A DNA stretch of 64,000 bases, from positions 1 to 64,000 of the forward strand of contig JAFEAL010000011.1 of NCBI GenBank assembly GCA_018266435.1, read 5' to 3'. Below are positions 20,090 through 28,975 of the stretch, piece by piece. The stretch's first letter is position 1. Each line of letters opens with the position of its first letter. A program made the translations under genes and the position numbers. The notes under the pieces were generated by a model that was given only the letters and a program-made list of their open reading frames with translations, was not told the origin of the DNA and ran no database searches. The stretch is from Bacteroidota bacterium (GTDB lineage: Bacteria > Bacteroidota > Bacteroidia > Cytophagales > Cyclobacteriaceae).

Positions 20090-23000
20090 ATGTTACACCG
20101 ACTCTGGAAAATGCTCGATGTGGAGACGGATGAAGAGGGGCAGGTAGGGCTCCTATTAATCATGAGTTTTTTGATGGGGCTTTTCCTAGCCACCTTTGCG
20201 GTAGCTTCGCAATCACTTTTATTAAGCCTTCCTGATTTCAGCGAAAAAGATGACCTGCCCATTGTACTGGTGTACTCCGGACTGTTTGGAATCATTATCA
20301 CCGTTATTTATAATTTTTTTCAGGGCCGGATTTCATTTTCTGCTCTTGCCATTTACAACTTGATCTTAGTTATAGCGGCTACGGCCTTTATTGAGTTTGG
20401 CGAATCTTACGTTAAAGATGAGCGAATACTATTTGAGTTCGGCTTCACCTTGATCCTTCCGGTAACGTTTATAATTCAATTGGTTTTCTGGGGAGCTTTT
20501 GGCCGGATGTTCAATGTTCGGGTAGGCAAGCGATTGATCGGTAGTGTGGATGTGGGAACAGACATTGCCTCCATGCTCGCTTTTTTCTCTATCCCAATAT
20601 TAATTACAGCAGGGGTAAAGGTAGAAAACCTTTATACTATAGCACTCTTTAGTATTATCGGCTACACTTTCTTCTTTATCATTTTAAGCCGCAAGTATCT
20701 TGGAAAGAAAGCATCGGTGGCCGTGGCTGAAGCGGATATCAAGAAAATTTCAATGCTACAATTTTTCTCCAATCGCTATATTTTGCTGATGGCTTTGTTT
20801 ATTGTGGTTTCACTCACGGCTCTTCGCTTTGTAGATTACTCTTTTTACAATGTGTCGGTGGTGCAGTTCAACGCTAACTCATTGCCCATTTTCTTAAGCT
20901 TGTTTGAAGCTACTATTGTAATCTTCGGTTTTTTGTTCACTACGTTTATCACTGACCGGATTGCACAAGACTATGGTCTGCGGGTGGCTATGATCATTAA
21001 CCCCATGGTAATTATTGTGTTTACCATTGCCGCTTTCTTGCTCGGTTCTCTTTTTGGATTTGACCCTGCTGTATCAAGCAAAAACGAAGTGATCTACTTC
21101 TTTATTGCTATTGCCATGAGCAAACTGTTTATTAACTCCTTCCGCGATGCGCTCGATACACCCATTTTTAAATTTTATTATGTTCCGATTGATTCATCGA
21201 TTAAGATTGATGTACAAACTAAAATTGAGGGCGTAGTGTTTGCCTTGGCCAGTACTGTGGCCGGTGGTTTGATTGTGCTCATCAATCAATTTCATTTTTT
21301 CAACCTGCTCTATATTTCAGCCTTTACGGCCGGACTATTGGTGTTGTGGTACCTGATCGCCAACCGCATGTATGCTGGGTATCGCGATACGCTTCAGTCC
21401 TCATTGGTTAAAAATAAACGGAGTATTGAAAAAGATGTAGTGAAAGAATACACTATGGACAGTGTGCTCAATAAAGAAGTAAACAGCGATGCCGAAAGTA
21501 AGGTGATTTATGGGCTAAAACTGATGGAGAAACTTGAGCCGGCTTTGTTTGAGTCAACCATTATTCATCTCTCAGAAAGTTCAATTAAACGAGTGAAAAA
21601 ATTCGCACTCGATAAAATTGCTGAGTTGGGCATTTTGCCCGAAGAGAAAAGCGAAATAAAAGGATTAGCCCAGCAGGCAGCCGGTACGGCAGAAGACAGT
21701 GATCTGTTGTCAATCTCACCGGATAAACTGATGAAACTGAGCAAATCAGTAAAACAAACTGATCGCATTCTGGCTGCTAAGTTCATGCGCAAGCTCACCA
21801 ATTCTAAAACTATTTTTATTTTGTTGGAGTTGCTGCGCGATGCCGACCCAAAAGTGAGGGGCGAGGCTATCTTAACCGCCCGAAAAGTAAGACGCCAAGA
21901 GACGTGGAACGTGTTAATTGACATGCTGTCATCTCCTTTGTATTCGCACCAGGCAGCATCGGCATTAAAAGAAGCAGGGCCGGCAATATTGTCTCATTTA
22001 GAAACAGCTTTTCATAAGTCGGGGCAAACGGAAATAGTGATGTTGAAGATCATTCAAATTATGGGGCACATAGGAGGTGATGAAGGCCTGCAGTTGTTAT
22101 GGAAAAAAATTGATTACCCTGACAAACGCGTAGTGAAACAGATACTCTACGCACTAAGGCTGATCAATTACCAGGCAAAGGGACGAGAAGCATTGGCCGT
22201 TAAGGATTTATTGGATACGGAAATGAGTAAAACCTTGTGGAACATTGCCGCGCTCGATGAAATACCCGAAGAAGAAAAGTACACTTTTCTGCGAGATGCT
22301 TTGCGTGAAGAAATCAGAGACAACTATGACCACCTCACGTTACTGCTCTCGTTGATCTATGACCCCGAGTCTGTGCAACTGGTAAAAGAAAACATTGAAA
22401 CAGGTACTCCGGACAGCATTCAATATGCCCTGGAACTGTTAGACCTTTTTGTTGATCAGGATTTAAAACCTAAGTTGATTCCGTTGCTGGATGACTCCGC
22501 CACCAAAGATAAACTGGAAAAACTACAGATTTATTTTCCACGCGAAAGCTATAACCCGATTCAAACCATCAATTATATCCTTAACCGCGATTTTAATTAC
22601 AATAACCGGTGGACAAAAGCCTGTGCAGCTCACGTTACTGCCTATATTGATACGTTCCGCGTAAGCCGCGGATTGATCAGTCAGATGTTTAATCAAGATA
22701 AGTTGATTCAAGAGACCACCGCGTGGGTAATCTATAACAAAGACAAACAAGCTTACCAAACAGTTTCAGATCGGCTGCCCTACCGCGACAAAAAATTTCT
22801 AGACTCTTCTATTGAAAACAACCAGTTGCTCGATGGATTAGACGATGGCTTTTTCTTGTTCATTGAAATGGTGATGTTCATTAAAAAGCTATCAGCATTC
22901 AGTCGAATCAGCGGCAAAGTACTGAGCGACCTCTCTGATAAAATTCAACCAGTAACCCTGCAGACACGTGATAAACTCATGATCACTTCGGTTGAAACAC

Positions 23001-23263
23001 CTATTTTGATTGTGGCTGCCGGTGAAGTGCGCATGAAAAACCAATCGCAAGAAGTAACTGTACTAAAACAAGGAGATGTATTTGGCGATCTCTTTCAAGA
23101 AGGCCAAGTGCCTAAGATCAGCGAAGTGGAAGCCCTGGAACGATCGGTAATTTTCAAAATTGAGCTCATCGATTTTTACTTTGTGTTAGCCAGCCATCAC
23201 GATTTGGCACAGGGACTTATTTACAATGTAACCGAAAAGAGAAAACAACAACAAGCCGTATAA
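20090..23263 (+). CDS. ATP/ADP-carrier-like membrane protein fused to HEAT repeats and a cNMP-binding-like domain
   Basis: A 1057-residue protein. Residues about 18-430 hold ten to twelve membrane helices resembling nucleotide transporters of the plastid/rickettsial ATP/ADP translocase class (Npt/Tlc) or MFS relatives. About 480-830 are alpha-helical HEAT-like repeats (LLELLRDADPKVRGEAILTARKVR), and about 940-1045 a beta-roll like cyclic-nucleotide-binding domains (VAAGEVRMK ... LKQGDVFGDLF). The canonical phosphate-binding Arg is not obvious; Lys stands near its place. It opens the operon with the TIR-like and STAND genes 9 and about 4600 bp on. Whether it transports nucleotide or only senses is unknown. 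Confidence 0.75.
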   Translation: MLHRLWKMLDVETDEEGQVGLLLIMSFLMGLFLATFAVASQSLLLSLPDFSEKDDLPIVLVYSGLFGIIITVIYNFFQGRISFSALAIYNLILVIAATAFIEFGESYVKDERILFEFGFTLILPVTFIIQLVFWGAFGRMFNVRVGKRLIGSVDVGTDIASMLAFFSIPILITAGVKVENLYTIALFSIIGYTFFFIILSRKYLGKKASVAVAEADIKKISMLQFFSNRYILLMALFIVVSLTALRFVDYSFYNVSVVQFNANSLPIFLSLFEATIVIFGFLFTTFITDRIAQDYGLRVAMIINPMVIIVFTIAAFLLGSLFGFDPAVSSKNEVIYFFIAIAMSKLFINSFRDALDTPIFKFYYVPIDSSIKIDVQTKIEGVVFALASTVAGGLIVLINQFHFFNLLYISAFTAGLLVLWYLIANRMYAGYRDTLQSSLVKNKRSIEKDVVKEYTMDSVLNKEVNSDAESKVIYGLKLMEKLEPALFESTIIHLSESSIKRVKKFALDKIAELGILPEEKSEIKGLAQQAAGTAEDSDLLSISPDKLMKLSKSVKQTDRILAAKFMRKLTNSKTIFILLELLRDADPKVRGEAILTARKVRRQETWNVLIDMLSSPLYSHQAASALKEAGPAILSHLETAFHKSGQTEIVMLKIIQIMGHIGGDEGLQLLWKKIDYPDKRVVKQILYALRLINYQAKGREALAVKDLLDTEMSKTLWNIAALDEIPEEEKYTFLRDALREEIRDNYDHLTLLLSLIYDPESVQLVKENIETGTPDSIQYALELLDLFVDQDLKPKLIPLLDDSATKDKLEKLQIYFPRESYNPIQTINYILNRDFNYNNRWTKACAAHVTAYIDTFRVSRGLISQMFNQDKLIQETTAWVIYNKDKQAYQTVSDRLPYRDKKFLDSSIENNQLLDGLDDGFFLFIEMVMFIKKLSAFSRISGKVLSDLSDKIQPVTLQTRDKLMITSVETPILIVAAGEVRMKNQSQEVTVLKQGDVFGDLFQEGQVPKISEVEALERSVIFKIELIDFYFVLASHHDLAQGLIYNVTEKRKQQQAV

Positions 23264-23272
23264 TTTTAGCCT

Positions 23273-24700
23273 ATGACAGATATTGACGTACTTATCACGT
23301 TTGCTGAAAAAGATAATGAAACAGAGAAAAAAAATGAACAGGGTTGGGTAACCCAGTTTAGAAAATTTCTGGAACTCATGCTGTTTCAGGTACTGGGCAC
23401 CAAGCCGGTAATTGTTATCAAATCTGAATTTGATACCGCCACCGCTCCGGCTATGGATAATGCCGCAATCTTAGTAGCCGTATTGACGAAAGATTTTGTT
23501 CAATCCGGTCGCTGTCTTGATCTGGTTGAACAGTTTAACAAAAACACATCCGGATCATCATTTAGTCGAGTATTTAAAGTACTGAAGTCCCCGCTTACAT
23601 TACATGAACAACCGCCTCGTCTGCGCGACTCCATCGGATATGAAATGTACCAACTGGATGCAGAAACCGGAGAGATGAAAGAATATGCTGACTTCTTCAG
23701 TCAGGAAGCCGAAAAACAATATTGGATGAAGCTGGTTGATTTGGCGTATGACATCCACGAGTCGCTGGTGCTGCTCAAGCAAGGCCAGACAAAGGGAGGA
23801 AACGTAAAAAATATTTTCAAGCGCAAAACCATTTACCTGGCCGAAACCGGGCATGACTTGTCTGTACAGCGAAACATTATCAGGCGCGAATTGCAGCGCC
23901 ACGGGTTTGTGGTACTTCCCAATCACACGCTGCCACAACGGCTGGGCGACTTGGAGCGTGAAGTAAAAAAAGATGTGGAAATGTGTACCATGTCTATTCA
24001 CCTGATCGGAAGTGCCTACGGTGAAATTCCTGAAGACGGAGATCGATCGATAGTGGATATACAAAATAAAATTGCTGCCGAAGTAGCCGTTGCCAAGAGA
24101 CAATCTAAAGAAGAATTTTCACGGCTGATCTGGGTTGCCCAAAATCTAAAAAACGCCAGCGACAGGCAAAAATCATTTATCGAAACCATCCGGAGAGATA
24201 CCGAAGCACAAGAAGGAGCGGAGATTTTGCAGAATCCACTGGAAGATTTTAAAAACATTATGCGCGAAGAGTTGATGGAATCTCAGGATGCGCTCAGTGG
24301 CGATGTGCCCTCGGGCAAATCCATTTACCTGGTATGTGATAAAGTAGATCATGCCGAAATAGAACCGATTAAAGAAGTAATAGAAAAATCAGGATTTAAA
24401 GTATTGTTGCCGGCCTTTGAAGGAGATTTACTTGAGGTGCGCAAGCGCCACATCGAAAACCTGAGAAATTTTGATGGCGCCATCATTTTTAAAGGAAAAG
24501 TAAATGATCAGTGGGTGCGTATGAAAATTCTGGATTTACTGAAAGCACCCGGCTTTGGAAGAAACAAACCGATCCAAGGAAAAGCATTGGTGGGTGCAGG
24601 GAATATTGATACCTATAAAAACCAAAGCCTTACCTTGATCAACAGTGACTCAACTAAATCAACAGATAATTTAAAAACATTTTTACAAGACTTTAAATAA
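23273..24700 (+). CDS. Protein with three TIR/DUF4062-like modules
   Basis: A 475-residue soluble protein. Three alpha/beta modules follow one another: about 1-150 (DIDVLITFAEKDN ... AAILVAVLTKDFVQSGRCLDLVEQ, TIR-like), about 183-335 (KTIYLAETGHDLSVQRNIIRRELQ ... MSIHLIGSAYG, DUF4062-like) and about 347-475 (KSIYLVCDKVDHAEIEPIKEV ... FDGAIIFKGKVNDQW). In module 1 the expected TIR catalytic Glu (C-x-x-E) is not in its usual place; Glu comes five after Cys. It begins 9 bp after the carrier-like gene and ends 7 bp before the STAND gene. By family it could be an adaptor or NAD-type effector; the degenerate site favours adaptor. Function is inference. Confidence 0.75.
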   Translation: MTDIDVLITFAEKDNETEKKNEQGWVTQFRKFLELMLFQVLGTKPVIVIKSEFDTATAPAMDNAAILVAVLTKDFVQSGRCLDLVEQFNKNTSGSSFSRVFKVLKSPLTLHEQPPRLRDSIGYEMYQLDAETGEMKEYADFFSQEAEKQYWMKLVDLAYDIHESLVLLKQGQTKGGNVKNIFKRKTIYLAETGHDLSVQRNIIRRELQRHGFVVLPNHTLPQRLGDLEREVKKDVEMCTMSIHLIGSAYGEIPEDGDRSIVDIQNKIAAEVAVAKRQSKEEFSRLIWVAQNLKNASDRQKSFIETIRRDTEAQEGAEILQNPLEDFKNIMREELMESQDALSGDVPSGKSIYLVCDKVDHAEIEPIKEVIEKSGFKVLLPAFEGDLLEVRKRHIENLRNFDGAIIFKGKVNDQWVRMKILDLLKAPGFGRNKPIQGKALVGAGNIDTYKNQSLTLINSDSTKSTDNLKTFLQDFK

Positions 24701-24707
24701 ATAGTAT

Positions 24708-27700
24708 ATGAGCCAGATCATTGACGATTTGCCGGGTTCGCCTACCGTGGTAGGTATCGACAACCCCTTCCCGGGTTTGCGTCCTTTCAAAGTGGAAGAA
24801 AGCCACCTCTTCTTCGGCCGGGAGGGCCAGAGCGATGAAGTGCTCCTCAAACTTTCAAAGAGCCGGTTTGTTGGTGTAATTGGACCTTCCGGCAGCGGTA
24901 AGTCTTCGTTCATTTATTGCGGAGTGCTTCCCATTCTTTACGGTGGATTTCTCACCGACTCAAGCCCCAATTGGGAAGTAGTAGTAACCCGACCGGGAGC
25001 TGGCCCCATTGATAACCTAGCTGAGTCGCTGCTGAAAACATCTAAAGACTACACCTATGCCGACCCCGAAGACAAAAAAATAAAACGTACCATCGTTTCC
25101 ACGCTGCTCAGAAGCAGTTCACTCGGCTTGGTAGAAGCCATCCAGCAATCGCGCAGAAGTGCCGACATCAACTACCTGGTATTAGTCGATCAGTTTGAAG
25201 AATTATTTCGCTTCAAAGACAGCACTGATCCCAACTCGGTAAATGAAACCCTGGCCTTTGTTAACCTGCTGATGGAAGCAGTGAATTACGAAGACTCACC
25301 CATCTATGTGGCCATCACCATGCGATCGGATTTCATTGGTGACTGTGCGCAGTTTCCTGAGCTGACACGTAAAATCAACGACAGCCACTACCTCATTCCG
25401 CAGATGACCCGCGATCAAAAGCGCAGAGCCATTGAAGGACCGGTGGCTGTGGGCAATGCCAAAATCGCTCCGCGCCTGACCCAACAGTTACTAAATGATT
25501 TAGGAGATAACCCTGACCAGTTGCCCATCCTTCAGCATGCGCTCATGCGCACCTGGAGTTACTGGAGCAAGTACCGCGACTACGAAGATGAAGTGCTTGA
25601 CCTGAAGCACTACGAAGCGATTGGCACCATGAAGGAAGCTCTCTCCATGCATGCCAATGAAGCGTATGATGAACTGGAAGATGACCAAAAGCGGATATGC
25701 GAAGTGATGTTCAAAGCCATCACCGAGAAAAGAGGAGAGAGCTTTGGTATTCGAAGACCGACACGACTAAACGAGATTGCCTCCATTGCTGATGTGAGCG
25801 AAAACGAAGTGATTGAGGTAATTGAAAAATTCCGTGAGCCCGGCCGTTCTCTATTAACACCTGGACACGGGCTGCCGCTCGGCTCAAAATCGATGATCGA
25901 TATTTCCCACGAAAGTTTGATGCGCATCTGGGTGCGATTGAAAAACTGGGTAGATGATGAGGCCGATGCCGTGCAAATGTATTTGCGTTTGGCCGAAGCA
26001 GCCAATATGTATCAGGTAGGCAAAGCCGGCCTGTGGCGGCCACCGGATTTGCAGCTTGCACTCAACTGGCAAGTGAAGCATAAGCCAACGTTGGTTTGGG
26101 GGCAACGCTACCATCCCGCTTTTGAACGTACAATGATCTTCCTCGAATACTCGAAAAAAGAATTCGAGACCGAGCAACGGATCAAAGAACTGGAAGCCAA
26201 ACGCAAACTGCAGCGCGCCAGAACTACCGCACTCGTTTTTGGTATCATTACCATTTTCGCCTTGATAGCTTTGGTATACGCCTTTGTGCAAAAAGGTATT
26301 GCCGATGAAAAGCAACAAGAAGCATTGGTCAATGCACAAAAAGCTATTGAACAATCCAAAATTGCCGAGGCTGAAAGAAAGAAAGCTGAAGTAGCGGCAG
26401 AAGAAGCCAAACGCCAACAAGGAATTGCTGAACAAAATGCCATTGAAGCCAAACGCCAGCAAAAAATTGCAGAAGATGCCAAAAAGTTAGCTGACGAAAA
26501 CGCGCATAAAGCCGAGCTCAGTGCAGCCGAGGCAAAACGACAACAGAAAATTGCCGAAGAACAGAAAAAAATTGCCGATGCCAATGCCGATGCTGCTATT
26601 AAAGCTCAAAAAGCAGCCGAACGCGAACGCTACCTGGCTGTAGCCAAGTCAATTGCACTCAAATCGAAAGAACTTACCGACTTCGAACAAGCTGCACTTC
26701 TGGCTCAGCAAGCTTACAACTTCAATACACGCTTCAACGGCTATGCATATGACAACGACATCTACAACGGGTTATTCAGTGCCTTGCGCAACTATCAAAA
26801 CCCGCTGACCCAGAGTTTGGAAGGGCACAACAAAGGAGCCGCCCGTGCATTGGTTACCCGCGAAAATAATTCCAGTATTTTCTCGGGGGGCAGTGACGGC
26901 CGCGTGCTTCGGTGGAGTCAACAACAGAATGGATTGTGGACCCATGAAGTGATGAAAGAATTTTCAACTACGGATGGAACCATAACCAGTACCACGTATG
27001 CTATCTACAGCCTTGACATCAGTCCTGATGGCAACTACCTGGCTGTAGGTGGGTTGTTCAATGCCGACCGCGACAACAACTATGCCATGCTCATTAATTT
27101 GAATAATCCCGGAGCTGAGCCCACTAAGATCATGGGTTACAAGAGCGACATCGAGCATATTAACTTCACGCTTGACGGCAAAGGATTTTACGCCCGGTGT
27201 AATTCCGGAAAGAGCATCATGTACTCCGATCTTAAAACAGCACGCGAAGTAATTACACCCCTTGAGAAAATTACGTCCATCGACCTCAGCCCCGATGGCA
27301 CAAAACTCGCAGGTGCCGGCACAGATGGAAATCTCTACCTCTGGGATTTGAAAAACAACTACGCTCAAACTAAATATTCTGTGCTTCGCCAAGGGAAAGA
27401 TATTTTGGCCATCCAATTTATGCCTGACAGCCGGGGCGTAGTGATAGGAGACGAAGAGGGGATTGTTCGAATTTTTGTAAACGGGGTGATCGTCCGCACA
27501 CTCACCGGCCACACCTCGCAAATTGAACAAATCAAGTTCAGTCATTCCGGTAAGTTCATGGCCACGGCCAGCAAAGACGGATCAGTGCGTTTGTGGAACA
27601 TTAATCAATTAACAGAAGAACCTCAAGTGCTGGCCGACCACGATTGGGTTTGGAGTGTGGCCTTTACACCCGATGACGAACAGTTGATGGCCGGTATTCA

Positions 27701-27887
27701 CGCCCGCGAAGAAACCGTTAAGGGTGTGAACCAAACCATCCATGCGTGGCCCACGAAAATCAAAACTATGTCAACCCAATTATGCGGCTATGTGAAGCAA
27801 AACATGAGTCAGCAAGACTGGAACTTGTTTATGAAAGGATTGAAGTATGAAGCTACCTGCACTAACCTGCCACCTAACAATAAATAA
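24708..27887 (+). CDS. Membrane nSTAND1-type NTPase with coiled coil and WD40 repeats
   Basis: A 1059-residue STAND-class ATPase. The start FPGLRPFKVEESHLFFGRE leads into Walker A GPSGSGKSS (59-67) and Walker B region LVLVDQFEELF (about 155-167), typical of nSTAND1. A winged-helix-like part follows, then a hydrophobic helix (about 507-527), a charged coiled coil with repeated AKRQQKIAE units (about 531-645) and a WD40 propeller (about 700-1020; LKNNYAQTKYSV, HTSQIEQIKFSHSGKFMATASKDGSVRLW). STAND proteins switch between closed ADP and open ATP states on ligand binding by the propeller. The internal membrane helix means the propeller could lie on the other side of the inner membrane from the ATPase. 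It sits between TIR-like and outer-membrane genes. Confidence 0.88.
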   Translation: MSQIIDDLPGSPTVVGIDNPFPGLRPFKVEESHLFFGREGQSDEVLLKLSKSRFVGVIGPSGSGKSSFIYCGVLPILYGGFLTDSSPNWEVVVTRPGAGPIDNLAESLLKTSKDYTYADPEDKKIKRTIVSTLLRSSSLGLVEAIQQSRRSADINYLVLVDQFEELFRFKDSTDPNSVNETLAFVNLLMEAVNYEDSPIYVAITMRSDFIGDCAQFPELTRKINDSHYLIPQMTRDQKRRAIEGPVAVGNAKIAPRLTQQLLNDLGDNPDQLPILQHALMRTWSYWSKYRDYEDEVLDLKHYEAIGTMKEALSMHANEAYDELEDDQKRICEVMFKAITEKRGESFGIRRPTRLNEIASIADVSENEVIEVIEKFREPGRSLLTPGHGLPLGSKSMIDISHESLMRIWVRLKNWVDDEADAVQMYLRLAEAANMYQVGKAGLWRPPDLQLALNWQVKHKPTLVWGQRYHPAFERTMIFLEYSKKEFETEQRIKELEAKRKLQRARTTALVFGIITIFALIALVYAFVQKGIADEKQQEALVNAQKAIEQSKIAEAERKKAEVAAEEAKRQQGIAEQNAIEAKRQQKIAEDAKKLADENAHKAELSAAEAKRQQKIAEEQKKIADANADAAIKAQKAAERERYLAVAKSIALKSKELTDFEQAALLAQQAYNFNTRFNGYAYDNDIYNGLFSALRNYQNPLTQSLEGHNKGAARALVTRENNSSIFSGGSDGRVLRWSQQQNGLWTHEVMKEFSTTDGTITSTTYAIYSLDISPDGNYLAVGGLFNADRDNNYAMLINLNNPGAEPTKIMGYKSDIEHINFTLDGKGFYARCNSGKSIMYSDLKTAREVITPLEKITSIDLSPDGTKLAGAGTDGNLYLWDLKNNYAQTKYSVLRQGKDILAIQFMPDSRGVVIGDEEGIVRIFVNGVIVRTLTGHTSQIEQIKFSHSGKFMATASKDGSVRLWNINQLTEEPQVLADHDWVWSVAFTPDDEQLMAGIHAREETVKGVNQTIHAWPTKIKTMSTQLCGYVKQNMSQQDWNLFMKGLKYEATCTNLPPNNK

Positions 27888-27892
27888 ACAGG

Positions 27893-28975
27893 ATGAAGAG
27901 ATTTTATTTGTTCATTTTATTTCTGGTGGTTTCGGCCGGAGCCTCGGCACAGTTGACTACCTGCGCTCAAACCCTGCGGTTGGCTAACTCTACTTACGAA
28001 CAGGGCCGCTTACATGAATTGCCCGATCTGCTGGCTAAATGCTTGGAATCAGGATTTAATCAACAAGAAAAAGTGCAGGCGTATAAACTGCTCACGCTGG
28101 CTTACATCTACTTAGAAGAACCCGAGAAAGCCGATGAAACCATGCTGAAGATTTTAGAGACGGATAATTATTTTACCATCAATAAGGATATTGACCCGGC
28201 CGAGTTTATTGCGTTGTATAATACGTTTCGCACGAAGCCGATCTTCCGGTTGGGTGTGCATTTCTTATTGAACTCCTCCCAGCCTAATGTGGCCATGTTT
28301 AACCCAATCAGTGATGGAACAGGTAAGTACTCGTATAAAATTGGGGTCGGAGCTGGGATAGGAGGAGAACTTCCGGTTAACATTCCTTTTCTTAAAAACA
28401 GAACTACTCTTGCCGGTGAGTTGAATTACTTGACCAAATCATTTACCAATCAATTCAATTCGTTATCACCTAATGGTATTTCATACGCTACTTCAACTGG
28501 AGTAGAAACGCAGAACTGGATTTCGTTACCGGTTATGTTGCAATACAGGTTATTCAAAAAAAATGAGCTATCGCCCGCTACGCGATGGATGGAAAGATTA
28601 AATCCATACCTGTCATTGGGTGTAAGTGCCAGTTACTTGTTAAGTTCTAACACATCGGTAGATCTAAAACGCACGGGCAATCAATCCATCGATCTGCAGA
28701 CGGTTTCCCTTAGTTTGCAACGTGAAAAATTCAACCTGAGTGCATTAGCCAGTGCCGGAATAAAATCGCGTATAGCGAGTGGGTTTTTAGTGGCCGAGGT
28801 TCGCTATGTGTATGGTATCTCAAAGGTTAATTCAGCCTCAACATTGTACGATAATCAGGTTTTGTTGAACAACTACAAATTAGTTGACGGTATTTTCAGT
28901 CTCAATTCGCTTTTTTTCAAGGTGGGTTATGTTCAGAATTTTTTCAATCCTAAAAAGTTAAAGAGAAAGAAATGA
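27893..28975 (+). CDS. Exported protein with helical N-domain and outer-membrane beta-barrel
   Basis: A 360-residue protein with signal peptide (about 1-20, GASAQ). Residues 21-115 are helical and TPR-like (LPDLLAKCLESGF ... YKLLTLAYIYLEEPEKADETML); the rest is alternating aromatic beta-strands typical of a small outer-membrane barrel (KYSYKIGVGAGIGGEL, NWISLPVMLQYRLF, GYVQNFF). It starts 5 bp after the STAND gene and overlaps the next gene by ATGA at 28972-28975, so it is strictly co-transcribed with the signalling genes. The specific function is unknown; it may anchor or receive the secreted operon product. Confidence 0.8.
   Translation: MKRFYLFILFLVVSAGASAQLTTCAQTLRLANSTYEQGRLHELPDLLAKCLESGFNQQEKVQAYKLLTLAYIYLEEPEKADETMLKILETDNYFTINKDIDPAEFIALYNTFRTKPIFRLGVHFLLNSSQPNVAMFNPISDGTGKYSYKIGVGAGIGGELPVNIPFLKNRTTLAGELNYLTKSFTNQFNSLSPNGISYATSTGVETQNWISLPVMLQYRLFKKNELSPATRWMERLNPYLSLGVSASYLLSSNTSVDLKRTGNQSIDLQTVSLSLQREKFNLSALASAGIKSRIASGFLVAEVRYVYGISKVNSASTLYDNQVLLNNYKLVDGIFSLNSLFFKVGYVQNFFNPKKLKRKK

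Noticed and set aside
23600..24103. 167-residue minus-strand open frame
   Set aside because: Antisense to the triple TIR-like gene, and its composition is that of a shadow frame.
26108..26584. 158-residue minus-strand open frame rich in Ala, Ser, Phe and Cys
   Set aside because: It is antisense to the coiled-coil part of the STAND gene, whose repeated Lys/Gln/Ala codons create a low-complexity shadow frame.
26964..27545. 193-residue minus-strand open frame
   Set aside because: Lies wholly antisense to the WD40 region of the STAND gene, with no family motif or signal.
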